NCBI GenBank assembly: GCA_002495235.1
Contig: DAEG01000099.1
Span: 934 to 33,485, forward strand
Origin: Euryarchaeota archaeon UBA287
GTDB lineage: Archaea > Thermoplasmatota > UBA186 > UBA287
Direction of reading: 5' to 3'
Length of the DNA stretch: 32,552 nucleotides
This document shows, in pieces, positions 1 to 6,262 of the stretch. The notes beneath the pieces are model-generated. The model saw only the letters and a program-made list of their open reading frames with translations, did no database searches and had not been told where the DNA came from. The translations under genes were made by a program, and so were the position numbers. The number at the start of each line of letters is the position of its first letter. The stretch's first letter is position 1.

Positions 1-1
1 C

Positions 2-418
2 GTCCTGAAGAGCATGGTCCTCGAGGGCAGGTTCTCCGACCAGATCAGGGTCGTCATGATAGACGGCATAGCCCTGGGAGGCTTCAACGTCGTGGACATG
101 GACGAGCTCTCGTCGTCCATAGGGAGGCCGGTGATAAGCGTCACGAGGGACACGCCCGACGAGGGCAGGGTCAGGGGCGCGCTGGCGAAGCACTTCGGCG
201 ACTGGGAGCGCAGGGTGGAGATCATAGAGAGGCATCCCCTGGTCGAGGTTGAGACGGATTACAAGCCAGTCCATATAAAGTTCAGCGGCATAGGGGAAGA
301 GGAGGCTAAGAGGATCGTGAGGGGATCCATAGTCAGGGGCTGCATACCGGAGCCCGTGAGGCTCGCGCACGTCATAGCTAGCGCCTTCGTGCTCGGGGAG
401 TCGAAGGGCAGTGCGTGA
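2..418 (+). CDS. DUF99 / UPF0215 family protein, 5'-truncated by the window edge
   Basis: The reading frame is open from base 2, so the N-terminus lies outside the window; about 139 codons are visible. The segment with IRVVMIDGIALGGFNVVD and, later, SVTRDTPDEGRV matches the archaeal DUF99 (UPF0215) family, which has an endonuclease V-like fold; full members run to roughly 190 residues, so about 50 are missing. The molecular function of the family is not established, and a nucleic-acid role is only an inference from the fold. The stop is followed 37 nt later by the glutamine synthetase start. That gene has its own TATA-like box, so the two are probably separate transcription units. Confidence 0.8.
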   Translation, partial: VLKSMVLEGRFSDQIRVVMIDGIALGGFNVVDMDELSSSIGRPVISVTRDTPDEGRVRGALAKHFGDWERRVEIIERHPLVEVETDYKPVHIKFSGIGEEEAKRIVRGSIVRGCIPEPVRLAHVIASAFVLGESKGSA

Positions 419-425
419 TGAATAA

Positions 426-434
426 CTATTTATC
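426..434 (+). promoter_or_regulatory. TATA box for the glutamine synthetase operon
   Basis: CTATTTATC is centred about 25 nt before the GTG start at 455. That spacing predicts transcription starting at or next to the start codon (leaderless mRNA). The box lies directly after the DUF99 stop. Confidence 0.6.
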
Positions 435-454
435 CGGTTTTTTCTTTACCTGTT

Positions 455-1759
455 GTGGACGGAATAAGGGAGCGCGTGAGAAAGGACGGGGTTGAGTTCA
501 TAAGCCTGCAGTTCTCTGATCTCCTGGGGCTTGTGAAAGAGGTTGTGATACCGATTGAGGAGCTGGATGACACCCTGCGATATGGCGCATGGTTTGACGG
601 TTCCAGCGTAGAGGGCTTTGCTAGGATACAGGAGAGTGACCTGTTCTTAAAACCTGACATAAGCACATATGCGATAGTCCCGTGGCAGAATGACGGAAAA
701 ACAGCCCGTTTCATATGCGACATATACGGCAACGACGGCAATCCATTTCCCTTCGATCCGAGGCACATCCTGAAGGAGGAGCTCGGCAGGGCGAGGGCGA
801 TGGGCTACACGTACAATGTAGGGCCTGAGCCGGAGTTCTATCTCCTGCGTGAGGATCTCTCCCCTATAGACAGCGGAGGTTACTTCGATATGTCCTCCTA
901 CGCCGGGTACTCTCTGGTTAAGGAGATCGTGAGGGCGCTGAAGAGCTTCGGCATAGAGGCCGAGGCGGCACACCACGAGGTCGGCAGGGGGCAGTACGAG
1001 ATAGACTTCAACTACGGGGAGGCGCTGACAACGGCAGACCGCATGATAACCCTCAAGTACGCGGTCAAGAAGATAGCTCAGATGAAGGGCTTCGTTGCGA
1101 CCTTCATGCCGAAGCCGTTCAGGGGCATGCCGGGCAACGGCATGCACGTGCACCAGAGCCTCTCCGATCCTTCCGGTAAGAACCTGTTCTACGACGGAGG
1201 GGACAGGTACGGCCTGTCAGCTCTTGCTTACGGCTTCATGGGCGGCCAGATGGCCCACGTGAGGGAGATCTGCTCTTTCCTTTGCTCCACCGTCAATTCC
1301 TACAAGAGGCTTGTCTCAGGCTTCGAGGCCCCGGTTTACGTATCGTGGGGCTCCATGAACAGGAGCGCCCTGATAAGGGTGCCCAGGTGGTTCAGCGGCA
1401 AGGAGGAGAGCGCCAGGATCGAGATGAGGTGCCCAGATCCCACGTGCAATCCCTACCTTGCCTTTTCCCTGATGCTGACCTCGGGCCTAGATGGCATCAG
1501 GAGCGGGGCAAGGCCGCCGGAGCCGAGGGAGGAGGACATATACTCGCTGGACGAGAGCGCCCTGAGCGAGAGGGGCATAGCCCAGCTCCCCGGTTCTCTG
1601 TTCGAGGCCATCGAGCTTTCCGAGAGCAGCGACCTGTGCAGGAAGACGCTTGGTGATGAGCTGTTCAAGAGGTACATAACCATGAAGAGAAAGGAGTGGA
1701 ACGACTTCAAGACCGAGGTCACCGACTGGGAGAGGAAGAGGTATGGTGAGGTCTACTGA
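455..1759 (+). CDS. glnA: Glutamine synthetase, type I
   Basis: ATP-dependent synthesis of glutamine from glutamate and ammonia in the cytoplasm. The 434-residue length fits the GSI-alpha type common in archaea. Metal- and substrate-site motifs are intact: GPEPEFYLL (Glu125, Glu127), HHEVGRGQYEID (Glu175, Glu182), GNGMHVHQS (His231/His233), NRSALIRVP (Arg303, Arg308) and EMRCPDPTCNPYLAF (Arg325). I saw no canonical adenylylation-site tyrosine motif, so regulation is probably not by adenylylation. The GTG start at 455 is chosen because the TATA box lies 25 nt upstream and the following residues match GS N-termini. It is followed 15 nt later by hisH-like and hisF-like genes, each with a good Shine-Dalgarno, so the three probably form an operon. 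Alternative roles such as gamma-glutamyl-polyamine synthetase are less likely given the full motif set. Confidence 0.93.
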   Translation: MDGIRERVRKDGVEFISLQFSDLLGLVKEVVIPIEELDDTLRYGAWFDGSSVEGFARIQESDLFLKPDISTYAIVPWQNDGKTARFICDIYGNDGNPFPFDPRHILKEELGRARAMGYTYNVGPEPEFYLLREDLSPIDSGGYFDMSSYAGYSLVKEIVRALKSFGIEAEAAHHEVGRGQYEIDFNYGEALTTADRMITLKYAVKKIAQMKGFVATFMPKPFRGMPGNGMHVHQSLSDPSGKNLFYDGGDRYGLSALAYGFMGGQMAHVREICSFLCSTVNSYKRLVSGFEAPVYVSWGSMNRSALIRVPRWFSGKEESARIEMRCPDPTCNPYLAFSLMLTSGLDGIRSGARPPEPREEDIYSLDESALSERGIAQLPGSLFEAIELSESSDLCRKTLGDELFKRYITMKRKEWNDFKTEVTDWERKRYGEVY

Positions 1760-1774
1760 ACAGCGGGGGGAGAG

Positions 1775-2374
1775 ATGATAGGGATAGTTGACTACGGCAC
1801 TGGCAACATAGGCTCCGTCATCAGAGCCGTGGAGTTCCTCGGGGGAGAGTGCAGGGTCGTCAGGGCGAGCGATGACCTGTACGACGTGGACAGGATCATG
1901 CTGCCCGGGGACGGCAGCTTTGGCAGGGCGGTGAGGAGCATGACGGAGAGCGGGCTCTACGATGCCGTCCGTAGGTGGGTTGCAGGCAACAGGGCGACGC
2001 TGGGCATAGGCCTCGGCATGCAGCTCCTGTTCGAGGGAAGCGAGGAGAGCCCAGATGCCGTGGGCTTCTCCGTGTTCCATGGTATATGCTCCCGGTTCGG
2101 ATCCGGCAGGATCCCGCTCGCAGGCTGGAGCGCCATAGACCTGAAAAGGGATTCCGAGCTCTTCAAGGGCGTGCCGGAGAGGCCGTACCTCTACTTCTCT
2201 CACAGCTACTACGCCCCTTTCCCGGAGGACGCGGACGCGCTGCTGGCTACCAACCGGCACGGGATGGAGTACTGCTGCGCTCTTTTCAAGGGCTCTGTGT
2301 TCGGTGTCCAGTTCCACCCCGAGAAGAGCGGCGAGGTGGGCCTTAAGATGATCAGCAACTGGATGGAGGTGTAG
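1775..2374 (+). CDS. HisH-like class I glutamine amidotransferase lacking the catalytic Cys
   Basis: HisH releases ammonia from glutamine for imidazole glycerol phosphate synthase. This 199-residue protein aligns over the whole family length: MIGIVDYGTGNIGSV start, oxyanion region LPGDGSFG, nucleophile elbow, SHSYY, and FHPEKSG with His181 and Glu183 of the triad. The elbow reads LGIGLGMQ: codon 79 (2009-2011) is GGC (Gly) where the nucleophile Cys belongs, so glutaminase activity is not expected. The usual PGVG loop is PGDG, and the usual PHMGWN segment reads PLAGWS. The Shine-Dalgarno GGGGAG precedes the ATG by a few bases, and the stop abuts the start of the hisF-like gene. I therefore do not call it a functional HisH; a scaffold or sensor role is inference. 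A sequencing error could explain Cys to Gly alone, but not the loss in its partner. Confidence 0.85.
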   Translation: MIGIVDYGTGNIGSVIRAVEFLGGECRVVRASDDLYDVDRIMLPGDGSFGRAVRSMTESGLYDAVRRWVAGNRATLGIGLGMQLLFEGSEESPDAVGFSVFHGICSRFGSGRIPLAGWSAIDLKRDSELFKGVPERPYLYFSHSYYAPFPEDADALLATNRHGMEYCCALFKGSVFGVQFHPEKSGEVGLKMISNWMEV

Positions 2375-3124
2375 ATGCCTGCCGTGAGGGTAGCGCCCTG
2401 CCTCGGGATCCTTGGCGGGCGGGTTGTGAAGGTGGAGCCCTCCGGAGGCCGCGGCGATGCGGGCGATCCCGTGGAGATGGCCTCGCGCTATTACAGGGAA
2501 GGGGCGGACGAACTCTACGTCATGGACGTCAGCGGAACGGATGAGGGCATGAAGGCAGCGCTCGGAGTGATAAGGAAAGTATCGCGGAGAGTGTTCGTCC
2601 CTCTGACCTTTGGAGACGCAAGGTGCATGGAGGACGCCAGAGAGGCCCTGCTCGCCGGGGCGGACAGGGTCTGCATGACGGCGGCCCCGCTCGGGAGACC
2701 GGGGATCATAGAGGAATGCGCCAGCGTATTCGGTTCCCAGTGCATAGTCCTTGCCATAGACGCGAAAAGGGTCAAAGATTCCTGGCATGTGCTCGTGAAC
2801 GGCGGTGGAGGCTCTGGCAGGGATGCCATAGAGTGGGCTAGAGAGGGCGTAGCGCTGGGGGCGGGTGAGATCCTTGTCAGGTCAATGGACGCGGACGGCG
2901 GGATGCGGGGCTATGACATCGGCCTGATCAGGGCGGTGGCAGAGGCCGTCAGTGTCCCTGTGATGGCCTCCGGCGGTGCCGGCAGCCCGGAACACGTGTA
3001 CCAGGCGATACAGGAGGGTGGTGCCGACGGCGCTGTGCTCGCCTCAGCGCTGCACAGCAGGCTCTGCACGATCTCCCAGATAAAGGGCTATCTGGCCTCG
3101 AGAGGGATCACGGTCAGGGCATAG
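2375..3124 (+). CDS. HisF-like (beta-alpha)8 barrel lacking the first catalytic Asp
   Basis: HisF is the cyclase subunit that turns PRFAR plus ammonia into imidazole glycerol phosphate and AICAR. The 249 residues match HisF end to end: APCLGILGGRVVKV, YREGADELYVMD, VFGSQCIVLAIDAKR, GAGEILVRSMDADG, GYD and ASGGAG. The Asp of the invariant PCLDV(K)DGR, essential in Thermotoga HisF (Asp11), is Gly11 (codon GGG at 2405-2407). The first phosphate loop, normally GGGI, reads FGDA at residues 79-82. The second catalytic Asp (Asp129), the second phosphate loop SGGAG, and equivalents of the ammonia-gate residues Arg5, Glu46 and Glu167 are kept. The start follows the hisH-like stop directly (TAG then ATG) with GGAGGTG inside the upstream gene. 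The protein keeps the HisH-binding face but is unlikely to be a normal cyclase. Confidence 0.87.
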   Translation: MPAVRVAPCLGILGGRVVKVEPSGGRGDAGDPVEMASRYYREGADELYVMDVSGTDEGMKAALGVIRKVSRRVFVPLTFGDARCMEDAREALLAGADRVCMTAAPLGRPGIIEECASVFGSQCIVLAIDAKRVKDSWHVLVNGGGGSGRDAIEWAREGVALGAGEILVRSMDADGGMRGYDIGLIRAVAEAVSVPVMASGGAGSPEHVYQAIQEGGADGAVLASALHSRLCTISQIKGYLASRGITVRA

Positions 3125-3170
3125 CCTTCAGGTTCCTATGCTGCTCAGTTAACGAGAGCACTAGCGCCTC

Positions 3171-3178
3171 TATAAAAG
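3171..3178 (+). promoter_or_regulatory. Orphan TATA-like box without a downstream ORF
   Basis: TATAAAAG is a strong archaeal TATA match, but no plus-strand coding region follows. A transcript would begin near 3200 and meet a T-rich run (TTTTCCCTTTTT) at about 3231-3242. It may drive a small RNA or be chance; the 3125-3359 spacer holds nothing else I recognise. Confidence 0.3.
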
Positions 3179-3359
3179 ATAAGGTGCTGCACATTCAGGT
3201 CTGCACAGGATCACGGCAAGTAATGTGAGAGTTTTCCCTTTTTGCGGGTAAAAACCAGTCCGGCAGGCGCCGATCTTTATCCACCCCACATTATTAATAA
3301 CAATGCTCCTTCCAGATAACATCTCTTCGTTCCTTATGGACCTTTTGCTCTCGTTCACG

Positions 3360-3509
3360 TCAGCACCCCACGTTTGCCTTTGGTATAAGCATCACGATAT
3401 CGCCGCGGCCCAGGTCCATGTCAGGATCCTCCGCCAGAAAACCGTTCACGACCACCCAGAAATCATCATCCAGCAGGTCTCCCGCCTTCATCTTCTTCTC
3501 CTTTTCCAT
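3360..3509 (-). CDS. Small MoaD/ThiS-like beta-grasp protein (49 aa) without a C-terminal GG
   Basis: A 49-codon ORF runs from ATG at 3509 to TGA at 3360-3362. It is preceded by the ribosome binding site GGTGATAAAG, the same arrangement as before nrdD, and by a TATA-like box (TTATAAG on the minus strand, about 3543-3551). The protein has a charged start MEKEKKMKAGDLLDDD followed by VVVNG and then DLGRGDIVMLIP. This VNG...GD.V.LIP pattern is typical of the second half of MoaD, ThiS and archaeal SAMP ubiquitin-like proteins. It ends NVGC instead of the GG tail needed for adenylation, and it is shorter than the usual 65-90 residues. It may be a degenerate or regulatory sulfur-carrier relative. 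It stands alone, with no MoaE, MoeB or ThiF neighbour in view. Confidence 0.5.
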   Translation of the reverse strand: MEKEKKMKAGDLLDDDFWVVVNGFLAEDPDMDLGRGDIVMLIPKANVGC

Positions 3510-3782
3510 CTTTATCACCATAGTATAATGTGTGAAAGCAGGTTCTTATAACCGCCTAAGAACAGTTCTGATAGAATGAGAATGATGCCTTCGATGAAAG
3601 CGCTCTCTGGGCTATCGGTTGAGGCAATGCACGATTGTGTGCTTCTCTTGCGCGTTGTCAGCAGAGGATCCTGGTAACTGCGCGCAGAACCATGGTTTAG
3701 GCATAGTGGCAATAGTAGAGACAGAGGATCCTCCGTCTGATCTTTCCCCAGCCCTCTGATCGCAGGTTTTATGACAAAACAA

Positions 3783-3867
3783 TGCGGGGGGAGGGATTTG
3801 AACCCACGGATGCCTTCGCAACAGGCCCCTCAAGCCTGCGCCTTTGACCATGCTTGGCTACCCCCGC
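3783..3867 (-). tRNA. tRNA-Leu(GAG)
   Basis: The minus strand folds as an 85-nt type II tRNA. The acceptor GCGGGGG pairs with CCCCCGC and the discriminator is A. The D arm is TAGCCAAGCATGGTCAAAGGC, the anticodon stem CAGGC/GCCTG has loop TTGAGGG (anticodon GAG, reading CUC/CUU), a long variable arm follows, and the T arm is GTGGGTTCAAATCCC. CCA is not encoded, consistent with the CCA-adding enzyme at 15869-17143. No intron is seen. Confidence 0.95.
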
Positions 3868-3899
3868 CTTAGCGGTTCACAGGAAAATCGTGATATCCC

Positions 3900-3907
3900 T
3901 ATTTAAC
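3900..3907 (-). promoter_or_regulatory. TATA box for tRNA-Leu
   Basis: GTTAAATA on the minus strand is centred about 36 nt before the mature tRNA 5' end. This is consistent with a TATA box plus a 5' leader of about ten nucleotides removed by RNase P. Confidence 0.5.
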
Positions 3908-4260
3908 ATTTGCTTCAGTGCAGGCACTTTCTAGCACCCTGTGGCTGCTCTCGATATGGAGTACTCATGCCATGCGTTTTTGCGCCACAGAGGCCGGAAC
4001 AGTTGATAGCAGAGGTAGGATTCGGGCGTAAAAATAGAAATTTATAGATGTAAAGCGTGTGATGCAGTTCTAGTCTGCGCTCCTGCATATGTCTTTCCTG
4101 TCCCTCACGGAGATGCGGATGAATGGATTGCGGCCCCCCCCGCAGCGCGCACTCTGCATCAGGACAGAGCGGCGTTCCAGCCAGTTTTTCTTCAGGATCC
4201 TCGTTCTGCATCGCCTCAATCCCCCGATCCGCCTTTGGGAGTAGCAGGGCTTCTGAAAAA
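3908..4260. other. Intergenic stretch with no recognisable gene
   Basis: About 350 bases between the tRNA promoter and the L37e promoter. Overlapping minus-strand ORFs exist (up to 137 codons), but they show no family resemblance and no ribosome binding site, and they cross a run of eight C near 4133-4140. A TATA-like TTTATAG at 4041-4047 could start a plus-strand transcript near 4070. I find no C/D-box, RNase P or SRP RNA signature. Confidence 0.4.
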
Positions 4261-4268
4261 ATATAAAA
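4261..4268 (+). promoter_or_regulatory. TATA box for rpl37e
   Basis: ATATAAAA is centred 26 nt before the ATG at 4291, the spacing expected for a leaderless transcript. Confidence 0.6.
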
Positions 4269-4290
4269 GAGAGCATCGCGATGCAGGTAC

Positions 4291-4455
4291 ATGACCAAGG
4301 GAACCCCATCAATGGGAAAGAAGAACAAGGAGAAGGTCGTTGCCTGCAGAAGGTGTGGTAAGGTATCTTACAACCTCAGGCACAATACGTGCTCCCACTG
4401 CGGCTTTGGGGCCAGCAGCAAGATGAGAAATTTCGCATGGGCTAAGGAGCACTGA
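4291..4455 (+). CDS. rpl37e: Large-subunit ribosomal protein eL37 (L37e)
   Basis: A 54-residue zinc-ribbon protein of the large ribosomal subunit, found in archaea and eukaryotes. The start MTKGTPSMGKKNK is the conserved family N-terminus, which decides for ATG 4291 over the internal ATG at 4312. The zinc ribbon is CRRCG...CSHCGFG (two CxxC pairs), followed by the typical basic SSKMRNFAWA. The length is slightly below the usual 56-65. The TATA box 26 nt upstream suggests a leaderless mRNA. In many archaea an LSm/Sm-like gene precedes rpl37e, and none is present here. Its 3' end overlaps the 3' end of the convergent dnaG by 14 nt. Confidence 0.93.
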   Translation: MTKGTPSMGKKNKEKVVACRRCGKVSYNLRHNTCSHCGFGASSKMRNFAWAKEH

Positions 4456-5713
4456 CCTTTTTATCCTGCATCGTGTCCTTTGTCACCAGCTCTATGTTCG
4501 GTGGGGTCTTTGTGACGTTCCCCATCTTAACGCCTGTGATCTTTTTGATGCCCGCCTCTGATGCTATGTCGACAAGCCTCTGGGTTATCACGCCGTCGAA
4601 TATGACCTTCTCCACATTCTTTGCTCCCTTCTTCAGGAAGTCAGGCAGGTCCCTGACAGCAACTTCGTGAAGCTCCTTGTTATCCTTATCGAAGAGTTTT
4701 GCCTTCAGCGTTCCGGAGAGCCCCTCAAGGACATCCCTGTCGAAGTTCTCTTTCTTCTCCTCTGCCTTTGGCTTCTCCGTCTCCTTCGGTTCTGGCTGTG
4801 GCTGCTGAACCGGAGCGGTCTCTTCTCTCTTCTCTTCCCTCTTCTCCTCACGGAATATCTTGAACAGCCTCTTCTTGTCGCTGCCCTTTAGGATCTCTCT
4901 GTACTGGTCCGCAGGGACCCTGTTGGAGAGGCATTTCATTATCTGCTTCGATGAGATCTCCTCGACCTCCATGTTCTCCGGCGCCCTGGCGACGTAGTCT
5001 ATCTCCGCCACGTCAAGGAGCTCCCTGAGTATGAGCTCTCCGCCCCTGTCGCCGTCAACGAATGCTATTGAGGTCTTCACCTTTGAGAGCTCGACTATGC
5101 TCTTGGGCACGTTTGTTCCCTCGACCGCCACGGCGTTCCTTATCCCTGCCTTGAGAAGGTTCAGGACGTCGTTCCTCCCCTCAACGATTATTACTGAATC
5201 TGAGCTCTCGACAGCGGGGCCCGCCGGCAGCTTCTCCGGTCCATAGGACACGATCTCCTCGACCTTGACAGAGTCCCTGACTGCGTCAACGATGTCTCCG
5301 CTCTCCTCCTTGGTACCCTCTATCATGCGCTTGAGCAGCTCCTTTGCCCTGTCGATGACCTTTTTCCTCTTGGCCACCCGGACGTCCTCTATCTCCTCGA
5401 CGGTTATCTGGGCCTTGCACGGACCAACGCGTTCTATGGACTCAAGAGCAGCCGCAAGGACAGCGGTCTCAACACGGTCAAGGTTCGAAACGAGATAGAT
5501 CTTACCTGTGGATTTGCCCTTCTGCGTGTTGAGCTCGACGTCTATGCGCCCTATCTTGGCGCTCTTCTGCAGGTCCCTGAGGTCAAGCTCGTTGCCGAGC
5601 AACCCCTCTGTCTGCCCGAATATCGCACCTATGACATCCGGTTGCTCAACCACTCCGTCAGCCTGTATGTTTGCTTTTATCAAATATTTTGCTGAATGTA
5701 ATTCTATGTTCAT
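4442..5713 (-). CDS. dnaG: Archaeal DnaG-like primase (TOPRIM)
   Basis: Archaeal DnaG has a TOPRIM domain; it has been shown to make RNA primers in vitro and to associate with the exosome. The N-terminus carries the hallmark KYLIKANIQADGVVEQPDVIGAIFGQTEGLLG-type block (quoted here only in part: PDVIGAIFGQTEGLLG). The TOPRIM core follows at about residues 174-230, with VIIVEGRND (Glu178) and FVDGDRGG (Asp220, Asp222). A charged linker of EEKREEKREE-type repeats and Pro/Gln leads to a C-terminal domain. The length of 423 is typical. I chose ATG 5713 because GGGTGAT lies just before it; an in-frame GTG at 5722 lies inside that site. A TATA-like TTTAAATA at about 5753-5760 implies a short leader. 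The gene is monocistronic and convergent with rpl37e. Confidence 0.95.
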   Translation of the reverse strand: MNIELHSAKYLIKANIQADGVVEQPDVIGAIFGQTEGLLGNELDLRDLQKSAKIGRIDVELNTQKGKSTGKIYLVSNLDRVETAVLAAALESIERVGPCKAQITVEEIEDVRVAKRKKVIDRAKELLKRMIEGTKEESGDIVDAVRDSVKVEEIVSYGPEKLPAGPAVESSDSVIIVEGRNDVLNLLKAGIRNAVAVEGTNVPKSIVELSKVKTSIAFVDGDRGGELILRELLDVAEIDYVARAPENMEVEEISSKQIMKCLSNRVPADQYREILKGSDKKRLFKIFREEKREEKREETAPVQQPQPEPKETEKPKAEEKKENFDRDVLEGLSGTLKAKLFDKDNKELHEVAVRDLPDFLKKGAKNVEKVIFDGVITQRLVDIASEAGIKKITGVKMGNVTKTPPNIELVTKDTMQDKKVSAP

Positions 5714-5858
5714 GAGAATCACCCATCATCTAATTGTAGTATGTTCGTGTTTGTATTTAAATTATTCTATGCGCAAGGCATGTGACGGTCCTGATCCGCT
5801 CCTGCCGACTAGCCATTTCGCCGATATGACGCGGCGAGTAGCCCTCGTCCCTGCAGCA

Positions 5859-6146
5859 TCAATCGAAGACAAACCCCAGCCCACCCGCGGCCTCATCCTC
5901 CTCCTTCTTTATCTTTTCTCGGATATCCGCTGCTTTCTTTTCGCCGAGCATTCCTATGCCGAGCTCCTTCAGGCGCGCTTTTATGCCCTCTCTCCCCTCT
6001 ATGAGCACATAGTTCTCATTCTTCTCCTCTCCGAAAAGTTTTGCGTCCTTCACGGTCACAGACTGCCTTGATAGAAAGTCGTCCTTCAGTATCTTATCCA
6101 CCTCACTTTTCTCTATCTCTGCGACTGCATACTCCATGCGGGTCAT
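5859..6146 (-). CDS. Small conserved-looking protein of unknown function
   Basis: I do not recognise the family. The 95-residue product (from ATG 6146) starts MTRMEYAVAEIEKSEVDK and is acidic with alternating charged residues. It has a central NYVLIEGREGIKARLKELG segment and a lysine/glutamate-rich helical end finishing GGLGFVFD; the glycine-rich hydrophobic tail is distinctive. There is no signal peptide, membrane segment or cysteine cluster. GGAG lies 8 nt before ATG 6146, which favours it over ATG 6152 (spacing 2). The symmetric box CTATTTATAG at 6234-6243 could serve both this gene and the divergent 5TM gene. A cytoplasmic regulatory or structural role is possible but unsupported. Confidence 0.6.
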   Translation of the reverse strand: MTRMEYAVAEIEKSEVDKILKDDFLSRQSVTVKDAKLFGEEKNENYVLIEGREGIKARLKELGIGMLGEKKAADIREKIKKEEDEAAGGLGFVFD

Positions 6147-6233
6147 TGGCATCTCTCCTTTTATCTTTTTTTGGGCAGCCCATCCCGCAGAGCGGTGTGT
6201 GGTATCTGCCGTGAATGGGCCTGCATAGGTCAA

Positions 6234-6243
6234 CTATTTATAG
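6234..6243. promoter_or_regulatory. Palindrome-like TATA box between divergent genes
   Basis: CTATTTATAG reads as a TATA element on both strands. On the plus strand its centre is about 25 nt before the ATG at 6263 (leaderless). On the minus strand it would give a leader of roughly 65 nt for the gene ending at 5859. Confidence 0.5.
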
Positions 6244-6262
6244 GATAAAACACTATTGTTTT

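Noticed and set aside
1487..2788. 433-codon minus-strand ORF across glnA, hisH-like and hisF-like genes
   Set aside because: Antisense shadow of GC-rich coding sequence; the three plus-strand genes have clear family matches.
2375..3124. HisA (ProFAR isomerase) instead of HisF
   Set aside because: HisA shares the fold, but residues such as FGSQCIVLAIDAKR and GAGEILVRSMDADG plus linkage to a HisH-like gene fit HisF.
3303..3551. 82-codon plus-strand ORF
   Set aside because: It is antisense to the MoaD-like small gene, has His/Leu-rich low-complexity content, and shows no ribosome binding site.
3612..3851. 79-codon minus-strand ORF
   Set aside because: It is a translation of tRNA-Leu(GAG) and its flank.
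4070..4328. Two overlapping minus-strand ORFs (80 and 137 codons) upstream of rpl37e
   Set aside because: No family resemblance, no ribosome binding site, and they overlap the rpl37e promoter and start; kept only as a possible frameshifted remnant.
4816..4850. EEKREEKREE-coding repeat in dnaG as a mobile repeat
   Set aside because: Short charged linker repeats are usual between the TOPRIM and C-terminal domains of archaeal DnaG.
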